18,854 nt of DNA, taken from positions 1 to 18,854 of the forward strand of contig CALFXN010000626.1 of NCBI GenBank assembly GCA_937957815.1, read 5' to 3'. The notes under the pieces were generated by a model that was given only the letters and a program-made list of their open reading frames with translations, was not told where the DNA came from and did no database searches. Shown here piece after piece: positions 1-7,188 of this stretch (positions are counted from its first letter, which is position 1; every line of letters starts with the position of its first letter). The translations under genes and the position numbers were made by a program. The stretch comes from an uncultured Synergistales bacterium (GTDB lineage Bacteria > Synergistota > Synergistia > Synergistales > Aminobacteriaceae).

Positions 1-1060
1 GGACGGACGCGACCTTCCGTCGCGCTACGGCGCGTTCTTCCCGTTCGAGCCGGGCGAGTGGCTGTCGCTCGGCGAGGGGAACACTCCGCTCGTTTCCCTG
101 CCGCGCCTCGCGGACGACCTCGGACTCTCGTCGCTCGTCGCCAAGAACGAGAGCGCAAACCCGACGTGGTCGTTCAAGGACCGCGGGACGGCCGCGTGCG
201 TCGCGCACGCGCGCGCCCTCGGCTTCACGCGCGTCGGGGCGGTCTCGACCGGGAACATGGCGGCCTCGGTCGCGGCGTACGGCGCGGCCGCAGGGCTCGA
301 GACGGTCATCCTCGTCAAGGGGGACCTCGCGGAGGAAAAGATGGCCCCGATCGCGATCTACGGGCCGCGCCTGATCCGCGTCCAGGGCGCGTACGACGGG
401 CTATACACGGAGAGTATGCGACTCGGGGCGGAACGGGGGATCTATTTCATGAACTCGGACGTCCCGTTTCGCGTCGCTGGGTCGCGAACGATCGCGTTCG
501 AGATCTTCGAGCAGACGGACGGCTGCCCGCCCGACTGGGTGATCGTCCCGACGAGCGCGGGCGGCAATATCCGCGGAATCATCAACGGCTTCCTCGACCT
601 GAAGGCGGCCGGACTCGCCGACCGCGTCCCCGGCTTCATCTGCGCGCAGGCCGCCGGGTGTTCGCCGATCGCGACGGCGTTCTCTCGCGGCGACGAGCGC
701 GTCAGCCCGTTCCCCGAGCCGCACACGATCGCCCACGCGATCGAGAACCCCTTCCCGCCGAGCGGCGACCGCGTGCTTCTCGAACTCCGCTCGCGCGGGT
801 GGCATTCGCTCGCGGCGACCGAGGAGGAGATCGTCCGCGCGCAGGCCGACATGGCGCGCTCGGGCCTCTTCGGACAGCCCGCGGCGGCCGTTCCGCTCGC
901 GACGCTGCGTCGGGCCCGGGCGAAGGGGATCGTGAAGGAGGGAGAGCGCGTCGCCCTCGTGCTCACGGGCTCGGGACTCAAGTACACGGCCGCGTTCGCC
1001 GCGCACCGGCTCCGCTGGGAGGACTGCGGCCTCGACGAGCTTGCGGGAAGGCTGAAGTGA
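1..1060 (+). CDS. thrC: Threonine synthase, 5'-truncated by the window edge
   Basis: PLP enzyme converting O-phosphohomoserine to threonine and phosphate in the cytoplasm, the last step of threonine synthesis. Reading frame 2 is open from base 2, giving 352 visible residues. Family members of this short class are around 350-400 residues, so only a short N-terminal piece should be missing. The lysine that binds PLP sits in the motif NPTWSFKDRG (near base 160-185). The phosphate-cradle motif STGNMAAS lies near base 246-270, and the C-terminal TGSGLK is at about 966-983. The first in-frame ATG (257) lies downstream of the catalytic lysine and is not the start. The gene ends with TGA. A 69-base gap without visible terminator or promoter leads to the SH3-domain gene, so the two may be co-transcribed. 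Another beta-family PLP lyase is possible, but the motif set fits ThrC best. Confidence 0.9.
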   Translation, partial: DGRDLPSRYGAFFPFEPGEWLSLGEGNTPLVSLPRLADDLGLSSLVAKNESANPTWSFKDRGTAACVAHARALGFTRVGAVSTGNMAASVAAYGAAAGLETVILVKGDLAEEKMAPIAIYGPRLIRVQGAYDGLYTESMRLGAERGIYFMNSDVPFRVAGSRTIAFEIFEQTDGCPPDWVIVPTSAGGNIRGIINGFLDLKAAGLADRVPGFICAQAAGCSPIATAFSRGDERVSPFPEPHTIAHAIENPFPPSGDRVLLELRSRGWHSLAATEEEIVRAQADMARSGLFGQPAAAVPLATLRRARAKGIVKEGERVALVLTGSGLKYTAAFAAHRLRWEDCGLDELAGRLK

Positions 1061-1129
1061 CGACGGACGCACGGCGTTCGATGACGCCGCCCGGAACGGC
1101 AGGCGGCGAAACAGGAGGAGGGGTGATCC

Positions 1130-1672
1130 GTGAGGAGGATTCCGGCATTCGGAGCGGTCGCGGCCGCACTCGTTCTGCTCGGCGCGGCGTGCGCGGCCGG
1201 AGCGGCGATCGAGGTCCCGAAGGAGAAGATGTGCGACTTCGGAGCGTATATCATCGATCCCGACCCAAAGGGGGCGAACGTCCGCGACGCCCCCAAAGGA
1301 AGGATCATCCGGACGATTCCGTTCAGCGCCAACAAATCGGCGTACGTCCGCGTGACGGGGTATCACGTTCTCGGCTCGGCCGACACGTGGCTCCGCGTCC
1401 GGCTCGACGATGGGACGACGGGCTGGATCTATCACGAACTCGTCGGGATCTGGGTCAAAAACACGGAGAGCGACGACGAGGCGACGCTCCACCGTCTGCC
1501 CGACTCGGCCTCCCCGGTGACGGGAACGATCTTCGGCGAGGGGGAGGCGACGGTTCTCGGAGGGAACGGAAAATGGGCGCTCGTCCGCTACACCGCGGGC
1601 GACGGCGTCCAGTTCAACGGATGGCTCTCGCCGGAAAAACAGTGCGCGAGGCCCGTTCAGGGGTGTCCGTGA
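1130..1672 (+). CDS. Secreted bacterial SH3-domain protein
   Basis: A 180-residue exported protein of unknown specific role. The start is GTG, preceded by AGGAGGAG about 10 bases upstream (1112-1120), and no better ATG exists. Residues 1-26 form a signal peptide: Arg-Arg, then an Ala/Leu/Val-rich core, with likely cleavage near AGA/AIEV. The Cys at about residue 21 is not in a good lipobox. Two SH3-like repeats follow. The first covers about residues 38-105 and holds GANVRDAP (the usual N-V-R-x-x-P signature) and GTTGWIYHELVG. The second covers about 118-172 and ends in NGWLSPEKQC. The Cys-rich tail QCARPVQGCP is typical of this type of extracytoplasmic SH3 protein. Such domains often bind cell-wall peptides, but the ligand here is unknown. 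It lies 69 bases after thrC and is followed directly by a terminator. Confidence 0.8.
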   Translation: MRRIPAFGAVAAALVLLGAACAAGAAIEVPKEKMCDFGAYIIDPDPKGANVRDAPKGRIIRTIPFSANKSAYVRVTGYHVLGSADTWLRVRLDDGTTGWIYHELVGIWVKNTESDDEATLHRLPDSASPVTGTIFGEGEATVLGGNGKWALVRYTAGDGVQFNGWLSPEKQCARPVQGCP

Positions 1673-1677
1673 AACGA

Positions 1678-1712
1678 GAAGGCGGGGCCTTTCGACCCCG
1701 CCTTCGTTTTTT
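1678..1712 (+). terminator. Rho-independent terminator after the thrC/SH3 genes
   Basis: A perfect 10-bp stem, GAAGGCGGGG (1678-1687) with CCCCGCCTTC (1696-1705), closes an 8-base loop. After CG it is followed by six T (1707-1712). It starts 5 bases after the SH3 gene's stop codon. It lies between convergent genes, but on the minus strand only a weak T-tract follows, so it serves mainly the plus strand. Confidence 0.9.
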
Positions 1713-1730
1713 CGTCCGCGACGTTCCGGC

Positions 1731-2873
1731 CTACACCCCGAAGGCTTCCTTCACTTCCTTCAGGAGCTTGCGGATCGGGAGATGCTGCGGGCACTTCGTC
1801 TCGCACAGGCCGCACTCGACGCAGTGCGACGCTCCCTTGAGCTCTCTCGTGCCGCCGAGAAGGTAGAGATAGTTCGCCTTCAGCGCGTCCCACTTTCCGG
1901 AAAGCGACGCGTCGTTGAGGCTCCGGAAGCACTGCGGGATATCGACGCTCTGCGGGCACGGCATGCAGTAGGCGCACCCCGTACAGGCGGCACGGATTCT
2001 GTTTTTCAGCAGATCACGGACATCGTCGACCATTTTCAGGTCCGCGGCGCTCATGCCGTTCGCGACGCCGCGGTTCGCCGAGGCGAGATTTTCGTCCATC
2101 TGTTCGGGCGAACTCATGCCGGAAAGCACGACGCTGACCTCCGGGTGGTTCCACACCCACCTCAGGCCGAGATCCGCGAGGTTCGGTCCGTCGTAGCCCG
2201 CCCGTTCGGCGATGGGTCGCAGGTCGCCCTCGACGGGCATTCCGAGGATGCCGCCCTTGAGCGGTTCCATGATGGTCATTCCGATGCCCTTGCCGGCCGC
2301 GTAGCGAAGGCCTTCCGTCCCGGCCTGGAAGTTCCAGTCGAGAAGGTTGTACTGGATCTGGCACATGTCCCACGGGTAGGCGTCGACGATCTCCCTGAAG
2401 AGCTTCACGCCGTCGTGGAACGAGAAGCCGATGTAGCGGATCTTGCCGGCGGCTCGCGCGCGCTCCATGAAGTCGAGCGCGTCGAGTTTCCACATGCTCC
2501 GCCACCTGGGTTCGGTCATCGAATGAAGGAGATAGATGTCGATATGGTCCGTCTGGAGTTTTTTCAGCTGCTCGTCGAGCGTCCGCTCCATGTCCGCCTG
2601 GGAGTTCATGATCCAGACGGGCATCTTCGTCACGAGCATGACCCTGTCGCGAAGCCCGCCCCTGAGCGCGCGGCCGACGGCGTCCTCCCCCTTGCCCCCG
2701 TGGTAGGGCCACGCGGTGTCGACGTAATTGATTCCTCCATCGAGCGCCTTGCGCATCATCACGTCGACGGTCGCGTCGTCGACGGATCCGTCCGCCTTCA
2801 CCGGCAGGCGCATCGCGCCGAATCCAAGGACCGAAAGCTTTTCCTTAATCCGGGGCATGGTGCGGTACAGCAT
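1731..2873 (-). CDS. Aldo/keto reductase with C-terminal 4Fe-4S ferredoxin-like domain
   Basis: A 380-residue NAD(P)H-dependent oxidoreductase of the COG1453 type. The TIM-barrel part holds the aldo/keto reductase tetrad: Asp in YVDTAW, Tyr in WPYHGG, Lys in LVTKMP and His in YLLHSM. The C-terminal ~80 residues carry two cysteine clusters, CTGCAYCMPCP and CVECGLCETKCP, which fit one or two [4Fe-4S] clusters and suggest electron transfer with a ferredoxin-like partner. The substrate cannot be told. The start ATG at 2873 is preceded by GGAAGGGAG at a 9-base spacing. An ATG 30 bases further out (2903) is possible but would add a non-conserved MATAGRECSI. A good promoter lies upstream (2953-2981). 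The gene converges on the SH3-protein gene. Confidence 0.9.
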   Translation of the reverse strand: MLYRTMPRIKEKLSVLGFGAMRLPVKADGSVDDATVDVMMRKALDGGINYVDTAWPYHGGKGEDAVGRALRGGLRDRVMLVTKMPVWIMNSQADMERTLDEQLKKLQTDHIDIYLLHSMTEPRWRSMWKLDALDFMERARAAGKIRYIGFSFHDGVKLFREIVDAYPWDMCQIQYNLLDWNFQAGTEGLRYAAGKGIGMTIMEPLKGGILGMPVEGDLRPIAERAGYDGPNLADLGLRWVWNHPEVSVVLSGMSSPEQMDENLASANRGVANGMSAADLKMVDDVRDLLKNRIRAACTGCAYCMPCPQSVDIPQCFRSLNDASLSGKWDALKANYLYLLGGTRELKGASHCVECGLCETKCPQHLPIRKLLKEVKEAFGV

Positions 2874-2952
2874 GATCGAACACTCCCTTCCGGCAGTCGC
2901 CATACCAACGGATCTTCGTCACGAAAACGGAGGCCCGTCGCACTTTTCGCCG

Positions 2953-2981
2953 ATTATTGCATACAAAGGTTGGCGTTTCAA
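2953..2981 (-). promoter_or_regulatory. Sigma-70-type promoter of the aldo/keto reductase gene
   Basis: Read on the minus strand: TTGAAA (2981-2976), a 17-base spacer, then AATAAT (2958-2953). A TG precedes the -10 hexamer two bases upstream of it. The predicted start is near 2946, giving a leader of about 73 bases. It lies in the gap after the stop codon of the upstream esterase gene, so the reductase can be expressed separately from it. Confidence 0.65.
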
Positions 2982-3001
2982 TACGCCGATCCCGCGAAAC
3001 G

Positions 3002-4621
3002 CTACCTCGCTCCGATCGCTTCGCGCATGATCCTTTCGACGAACATATTCGCGCAGCGCCCGGAAAAAAAACGCGGGATGATTCTGTCTCCCAGTTCGAG
3101 CGCCCTGCCGTTCGAGGGTTTGTATCCGGACCATGCCGGGCGTCCCCAGGTATTCGGATCGCCGCTTCGCGCGAAGGAGACCCAGTAGTCCATCATCGCG
3201 TTCGAGAGCGACGCGTCCGCGTCCGTGAAGCCCTTGCCCCGCTGCAGCGATCCGAAGACGTACGGGATCTCCACGCCGTGAAAGGCTCCGTATTTCCTGC
3301 CGGAAGGGGTCGGAGGGCGTCGCGTCATGCGGTAGAGAAAGGCCTTCCGGCCGCGACGAAACGCGCAGGCCGCGACGAAACGCGCGGGGGCCGCGAACGC
3401 CGCGCACGTGACGAGCCGGTCGAACGCGTTCGGCACGTCGCCGTCGGAGCGGGCCGGGAAGATCGAGAGAATCTTCGACGCTTCATGGCCGAACACGCCG
3501 GTCACCCACGCCTCGTATTCCCTCTGCGTGAACGGCTCGTAGAAGATCGTCCCTTCGTTTCCGTTGCTCCCGGTCAGCACCGGGACATCGGCCTGACGGC
3601 CGTCGAGAAAGACGCGCGCCGGATGTTCGGGCAGCACGACGCCGTCGACAACGGGCATAAAGCGGATCCCGGAGGATTTCAGATGGGAGGGGGTTTTCGC
3701 GGATGCGGCAAGAATCTCTTCCGGCGATTTCGACCGGAGCGCCGCAAGCGCGTCCGCACCGGCGCCGGGGTGTCCGAGCGACGCCGAGAAGCGCTCCCCG
3801 CTGCGCAGCGCGCGGGTTCTCGCGTCCTCGCGCGGGCGCATGTCGGCGAGGCCGAACGGACCGCCGCTCTGGGCGATGGCCCGGTGGAAGAGTCCCTTGG
3901 CCATGGGGCTCGTCATGAGGTACGTGACGCTGACCGCTCCGGCCGACTCCCCGAATATCGTGACGTTGTCCGGATCGCCGCCGAACGCGGCGATATTGTC
4001 GCGGACCCAGCCGAGCGCGAAGACCTGGTCGAGAAGTCCGTAGTTTCCCGAGGTTTTCAGCGGGGATTCCGCGTCGAGCGCGGGGTGGCTCAGGAAGCCG
4101 AACGCCCCGAGACGGTAGTTGAAGGTCACGAGGACGACTCCCTTTCGCGCGAGAGCCGTTCCGTCGTACGCCGGAAGCGATCCGCTCCCCGACATGAACG
4201 CGCCGCCGTGGATCCAGACCATGACGGGGCGTTTCGCCCCGGCGCCCGGAGCCGCGGTCCAGACGTTCAGGTACAGACAGTCTTCGCCCGTCGTTCCGAC
4301 CTTCATCCGCGGCGGCTGGGGGCACGCCGGACCGAATTCCGTGCAATTCCGGACCTCCGTCCACGGGCGGGGCGGTTCGGGAGCCTTCCAGCGAAGGTCT
4401 CCGACCGGCGCCGCAGCGAACGGGATTCCCCGATAGACGCGAACGCCCGTTTCGGTCGTCCCGGCAACGGGGCCCGAGAGCGTCCGGACTTCGGTGGCGG
4501 GATCGGCCGCCCGAGCATGGGACGCACATGGAGTTCCGGCGACACAAACAAGCAGCGCGAACAAGAGCACGCGCCCCCGTCCGTGAAGATGCGACGACAC
4601 CCATGCGTCCCGGATCGTCAT
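3002..4621 (-). CDS. Secreted type-B carboxylesterase (alpha/beta hydrolase)
   Basis: A 539-residue serine hydrolase of the carboxylesterase/para-nitrobenzyl-esterase family, expected to cleave carboxylic esters outside the cytoplasmic membrane. Residues 1-39 look like a signal peptide (HLHGRGR, then LLFALLVCVAG, with cleavage near ARA). The oxyanion-hole motif HGGAF is at 138-142 and the nucleophile Ser226 is in GESAG. The acid is Glu356 in GNEGT and the base His448 in GAFHGVE, so the triad is complete. Cys93 and Cys115 (EDCLYLNV) match the family's conserved disulfide. The chosen ATG has only a distant G-run upstream, and a GTG seven codons in is an alternative. The gene is transcribed divergently from the DUF6506-type gene. 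A 19-base-period tandem repeat lies within the coding region (3349-3385). Confidence 0.92.
   Translation of the reverse strand: MTIRDAWVSSHLHGRGRVLLFALLVCVAGTPCASHARAADPATEVRTLSGPVAGTTETGVRVYRGIPFAAAPVGDLRWKAPEPPRPWTEVRNCTEFGPACPQPPRMKVGTTGEDCLYLNVWTAAPGAGAKRPVMVWIHGGAFMSGSGSLPAYDGTALARKGVVLVTFNYRLGAFGFLSHPALDAESPLKTSGNYGLLDQVFALGWVRDNIAAFGGDPDNVTIFGESAGAVSVTYLMTSPMAKGLFHRAIAQSGGPFGLADMRPREDARTRALRSGERFSASLGHPGAGADALAALRSKSPEEILAASAKTPSHLKSSGIRFMPVVDGVVLPEHPARVFLDGRQADVPVLTGSNGNEGTIFYEPFTQREYEAWVTGVFGHEASKILSIFPARSDGDVPNAFDRLVTCAAFAAPARFVAACAFRRGRKAFLYRMTRRPPTPSGRKYGAFHGVEIPYVFGSLQRGKGFTDADASLSNAMMDYWVSFARSGDPNTWGRPAWSGYKPSNGRALELGDRIIPRFFSGRCANMFVERIMREAIGAR
3349..3385. repeat. Imperfect-frame tandem duplication inside the esterase gene
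   Basis: The 18-base unit GGCCGCGACGAAACGCGC occurs at 3349-3366 and again at 3368-3385, separated by one A. The period of 19 is not a multiple of three, so the two copies are read in different frames (RFVAA and AFRRG), while the gene as a whole stays open and family-like on both sides. Confidence 0.8.
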
Positions 4622-4666
4622 TTCGAGATCACGCCCCCGTCGAGTACGATGATTCTTTCATAAAAG

Positions 4667-4695
4667 ATTGTGCCACCCAGGGGAGCGTCCGGCAA
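4667..4695 (-). promoter_or_regulatory. Candidate promoter of the carboxylesterase gene
   Basis: Read on minus: TTGCCG (4695-4690), a 17-base spacer, then CACAAT (4672-4667). The predicted start is near 4660, about 39 bases before the ATG at 4621. The hexamers are only moderate matches. The position within the divergent gap and the exact spacing favour it. Confidence 0.4.
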
Positions 4696-4729
4696 GGGTC
4701 GGAGGATATTTCGGGGTGGCGTTTCTTCC

Positions 4730-4758
4730 TTGAGTCCGTTTTTCAACACGGTTACAAT
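4730..4758 (+). promoter_or_regulatory. Strong sigma-70-type promoter of the DUF6506-type gene
   Basis: TTGAGT (4730-4735), a spacer of exactly 17 bases, then TACAAT (4753-4758). The start is predicted near 4765, giving a leader of about 43 bases before the ATG at 4808. It is one of the clearest promoters in the window and does not overlap the divergent esterase promoter candidate (4667-4695). Confidence 0.7.
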
Positions 4759-4807
4759 AACGATGCTACGGACAGGAAAATTCGAGTCATGCAGGGAGAG
4801 AATCGAC

Positions 4808-5083
4808 ATGTCGAAACTGACCCGTTACGCGTATATCTTCAAGGCCCCGGGCTTTGCGGGAGAGCGGACCGTTATGGATTCGGGCCTGTTCCGCTCTACG
4901 ATCGTGGCGGTGGCGACCTTCGACGGAGCCTGCGAGGCGGCGAAGGAACTCGCGGCCGAAGGGGTCGAACTCATCGAACTCTGCGGCGCGTTCCACGCCG
5001 AAGGCGCAACAGCCGTGAGCCGCGCAGCCGGCGGCGCGATCCCGGTCGGGTACGTCTCGGAGGAGCTGCCAGCAAAGGCGTAA
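4808..5083 (+). CDS. Small conserved protein, DUF6506 type
   Basis: A 91-residue cytoplasmic protein. The sequence pattern (MSKLTRYAYIFKAPGF at the start, then AAKELAAEGVELIELCGAF and GGAIPVGYV) matches what I recall as the DUF6506 family, whose function is unknown. It looks like a small alpha/beta fold with a central ELCG motif whose Cys may be functionally important. There is no signal peptide or membrane segment. The ATG at 4808 is preceded by GGGAG at a 9-base spacing, and a strong promoter lies just upstream. An open frame extends back to 4670, but the ribosome site and the promoter position decide for 4808. It is probably a single-gene transcript, with the next gene convergent 26 bases away and no obvious terminator between. 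Confidence 0.8.
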   Translation: MSKLTRYAYIFKAPGFAGERTVMDSGLFRSTIVAVATFDGACEAAKELAAEGVELIELCGAFHAEGATAVSRAAGGAIPVGYVSEELPAKA

Positions 5084-5109
5084 CGCCGGGTCGGAGCGGG
5101 GAGTTCCGC

Positions 5110-5838
5110 CTACCCGATCTCCCGTTCGAGGGCCTTCAGGACCGATGCGGCCTCCGCCTCCTTCCCCTGGGGGACCGGGATGTGGATCGTCGTCTCCTGT
5201 CGTCCGTTCTTTGCGGCCGACGTGAAGTATATTTCGATGACGCCGTCGCGCCCCTCCGCCATCCCGACGGATTCGAGCCTGGCGCTCACGAACGCCCACG
5301 TGAAGAAGTCACCGTTCAGCCAGACGCCCTCGCGTCCGATCAGGACTTCGGGGGAGGCCGCAGAGGAGGCGTCGCCGCGCAGGCAGCGCACGCGATGCCA
5401 CGCGCCGAGCGCACAGAGCGCGAGCGTCACGGCGAGGGCTGCGCCGACCCACATCGCGGCCCGAACGTCGGCGATGAGGACCGACACGAAGACGAGACCG
5501 CAGAGCGAGGCGACGATGATGAAGAGGCCGCGCATCTCGCTCTTCACCTCCCGCTCCTCCGTCGCCAGGAAGGTCTTCCAGAAGGCGGGGTCGTAGGTCC
5601 AGTGCGCGAGAACCCCTTCGCCGCGGATCATTCGCGCGAGGACGCGCGCGAACTTCACGAAGAGCAGCGCGACGACGAGCCCCGTGAAGCCGATGAGCAG
5701 TCCGACCATGATCATTGCCCCGCCCCCGGCGAAGATATCGATGTCGAACAGCGGAACCGACGCCGCCGCGAGAAAGCCGGCGGCCCCGACCCCGAGCGAT
5801 ATCCACACCCGTCGCATCTGCGTGTTCCGGATCGCCAT
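5110..5838 (-). CDS. Unrecognised four-helix membrane protein with cytosolic C-terminal domain
   Basis: A 242-residue protein I do not recognise. Four hydrophobic stretches are visible: about residues 11-31, 38-62, 104-122 and 126-146. Between helices 2 and 3 is a charged loop of about 40 residues (ARMIRGEGVLAHWTYDPAFW, then TEEREVKSEMR). The last ~85 residues are soluble and rich in predicted beta strands ending in a helix (IGREGVWLNGDFFTW, IEIYF, TIHIPVPQGKEAEAASVLKAL). This layout resembles small PH-like domains attached to membrane helices, but I infer that from pattern only. The start ATG is preceded by GAGAGGGGTGG. The gene is followed closely by the convergent DUF6506-type gene and is separated from mrp by a terminator. 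Confidence 0.75.
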   Translation of the reverse strand: MAIRNTQMRRVWISLGVGAAGFLAAASVPLFDIDIFAGGGAMIMVGLLIGFTGLVVALLFVKFARVLARMIRGEGVLAHWTYDPAFWKTFLATEEREVKSEMRGLFIIVASLCGLVFVSVLIADVRAAMWVGAALAVTLALCALGAWHRVRCLRGDASSAASPEVLIGREGVWLNGDFFTWAFVSARLESVGMAEGRDGVIEIYFTSAAKNGRQETTIHIPVPQGKEAEAASVLKALEREIG

Positions 5839-6093
5839 CGTTCCACCCCTCTCGTCTGTCCCGCGCAGTCACGCAGCGCGCCGTACCGGACGAGGAGCGT
5901 CGCGGGCCACGAGACGCCCCACGCGTCGCCCCTGACGACCGTCTGCTTTCCCCGAGCGGGGTTCGCCCGGACGCGCGTCCTGCCGTCGTTCCGTTCATGT
6001 CGGCATCCCGCCTTCCGGAAGCGATTTCAGGAGATATCGTCAGTGCAATTATCGCACGAAAAAACGGAATTCTCCGACGATGTCCCCGGGAGT
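5839..6093. other. Intergenic stretch upstream of the membrane-protein gene
   Basis: Together with the terminator, about 320 bases here carry no gene I can support. The open frames crossing it are GC-driven and rich in Arg/Pro/Ser. The only signal is a possible extended -10 on minus, TGC followed by GATAAT (GATAAT at 6053-6048), with no convincing -35. It would give a start near 6041 and a long leader of about 200 bases before the ATG at 5838. Confidence 0.35.
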
Positions 6094-6127
6094 AGAAAAG
6101 AGGCGCCCGGCCGAAGCGGGGCGCCTC
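6094..6127 (-). terminator. Rho-independent terminator after the Mrp ATPase gene
   Basis: On minus, GAGGCGCCC (6127-6119) pairs perfectly with GGGCGCCTC (6108-6100) over a 10-base loop, followed by TTTT (6099-6096). It lies about 30 bases beyond the stop codon at 6159. Confidence 0.75.
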
Positions 6128-6158
6128 CCGACACTTTCATGACATCCGAAGGACGCCT

Positions 6159-7055
6159 TTAGTGCCTGCTGCCGCATCCGCCGGCGGATGGACACGAACC
6201 GCAGCTTCCCGAACAGGAGGACGCCTCCGGGTTTTCTCCCGGACAGCCGCCGGCCTCGTCGGCCGTCTCGAGCAGCGGGTGGAACGTGTCCGCCCGGCGC
6301 GGCAGGGCGGAGAGCGAGTCCCCGAGGCGTTCGAAGAGCGTGTCGAGAACCTCGTGGTCCGCGTAGCGGTCCATCTTCCCCGCGTCCGCGAGCGCCGTCA
6401 CTTCAGGCTCCACCGGCAGCGTCGCCCACAGCGGCGCCCCGTACGAACTCTCGAGCGTCCCCGCATGGCTCTTCCCGAACAGGTCGATCCGCTTCCCGCA
6501 GTCCGGGCACTTCAGCCACGCCATGTTCTCAACGAGCCCCAGAAGCGGGACCTCCAACATCTTCGTCATCGCCGCCGCCTTTTCGACCACGAGAACCGAC
6601 AGCTCCTGCGGCGACGTCACCAGCAGGAATCCGTCCACCGGGATCGACTGCATCACCGACAGCGGCGCGTCCGACGTTCCCGGCGGAAGGTCGATGAACA
6701 GGTAGTCGAGCTTTCCCCAGTCGATGTCCGTGTAGAACTGCGTGATGACGCTTCCGACCATCGGTCCGCGCCAGACGACCGGCTTCGTCGGGTCGTCGAG
6801 CAGCAGGTTGATGGACATGACGCGGATTCCCGCCTTCGTGACGGCGGGTTCAGGCCTGTCTCCCGTGGGCGCGGGCAGTCCCTCGAGTCCGAAGAGCTTC
6901 GGGATCGACGGCCCCGTGATGTCGGCGTCGAGGATTCCCGCCTTCAGCCCCTGGCGCGCCGCGGCGAGCGCCAGAAGCGCCGTGACCGTGCTCTTTCCCA
7001 CGCCTCCCTTGCCGCTCCCCACCGCGACGATGCGTCCGATGTTCTCGTTTGCCAT
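6159..7055 (-). CDS. Mrp/NBP35-type P-loop ATPase (Fe-S cluster carrier)
   Basis: A 298-residue cytoplasmic ATPase of the ParA/MinD superfamily, Mrp branch, thought to carry and deliver Fe-S clusters to apo-proteins. The deviant Walker A motif GSGKGGVGKST is at residues 13-23. Other family marks are LDADITGPSIP, VVWRGPM, YLFIDLPPGTSDAPL and the cluster-bridging CxxC in LKCPDCGKRIDLFG. No N-terminal MIP18-like domain or N-terminal Cys motif is present. Instead the C-terminus carries five Cys in the last ~27 residues (GGCPGEN, then CSGSCGSCPSAGGC), possibly a second metal site. GGGAGG about 8 bases before the ATG supports the start. The gene is a single transcript unit bounded by hairpins. Confidence 0.92.
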   Translation of the reverse strand: MANENIGRIVAVGSGKGGVGKSTVTALLALAAARQGLKAGILDADITGPSIPKLFGLEGLPAPTGDRPEPAVTKAGIRVMSINLLLDDPTKPVVWRGPMVGSVITQFYTDIDWGKLDYLFIDLPPGTSDAPLSVMQSIPVDGFLLVTSPQELSVLVVEKAAAMTKMLEVPLLGLVENMAWLKCPDCGKRIDLFGKSHAGTLESSYGAPLWATLPVEPEVTALADAGKMDRYADHEVLDTLFERLGDSLSALPRRADTFHPLLETADEAGGCPGENPEASSCSGSCGSCPSAGGCGSRH

Positions 7056-7112
7056 GTACGATGCCTCCCGGTCAGAACGTCCGCTCTCCGGCGAGAGCGG
7101 CGCAACGGTCCC

Positions 7113-7121
7113 ATGATACCA
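7113..7121 (-). promoter_or_regulatory. Candidate extended -10 promoter of the Mrp gene
   Basis: On minus, TGG (7121-7119) is followed directly by TATCAT (7118-7113), an extended -10 element. There is no good -35, because that space is filled by the long hairpin at 7122-7154. The start would be near 7106. The leader would contain an 8-bp perfect hairpin: CCGCTCTC (7081-7088), loop CGGC, GAGAGCGG (7093-7100). Confidence 0.35.
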
Positions 7122-7154
7122 CGAACCTCCGCGGCGTCGCGCCGCGGAGGTTCG
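7122..7154 (-). terminator. Long GC-rich hairpin after the small secreted-protein gene
   Basis: A perfect 14-bp inverted repeat, CGAACCTCCGCGGC (7122-7135) and GCCGCGGAGGTTCG (7141-7154), with a 5-base loop. It lies about 35 bases beyond the stop codon at 7189. It has no T-tract on either strand, so it may be a U-less terminator or an mRNA 3'-end stabiliser rather than a classical terminator. Confidence 0.5.
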
Positions 7155-7188
7155 CGAAAGAATCCACCCGCTTCAGACGCCGGAGTTT

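Noticed and set aside
58..1866. A 602-codon plus-strand open frame over thrC and the SH3-protein gene
   Set aside because: It is Arg/Pro/Gly-rich with no domain, and it overlaps two well-supported genes in another frame. This is a GC-driven shadow.
4618..4809. A 63-codon minus-strand frame in the divergent gap (MSILSLHDSNFPV)
   Set aside because: It covers both promoter candidates, has no good ribosome site, and overlaps the esterase start. It is probably not a gene.
4528..6162. A 544-codon plus-strand open frame across the DUF6506-type and membrane-protein genes
   Set aside because: Low-complexity, charged sequence in the wrong frame of two supported genes and an intergenic gap.
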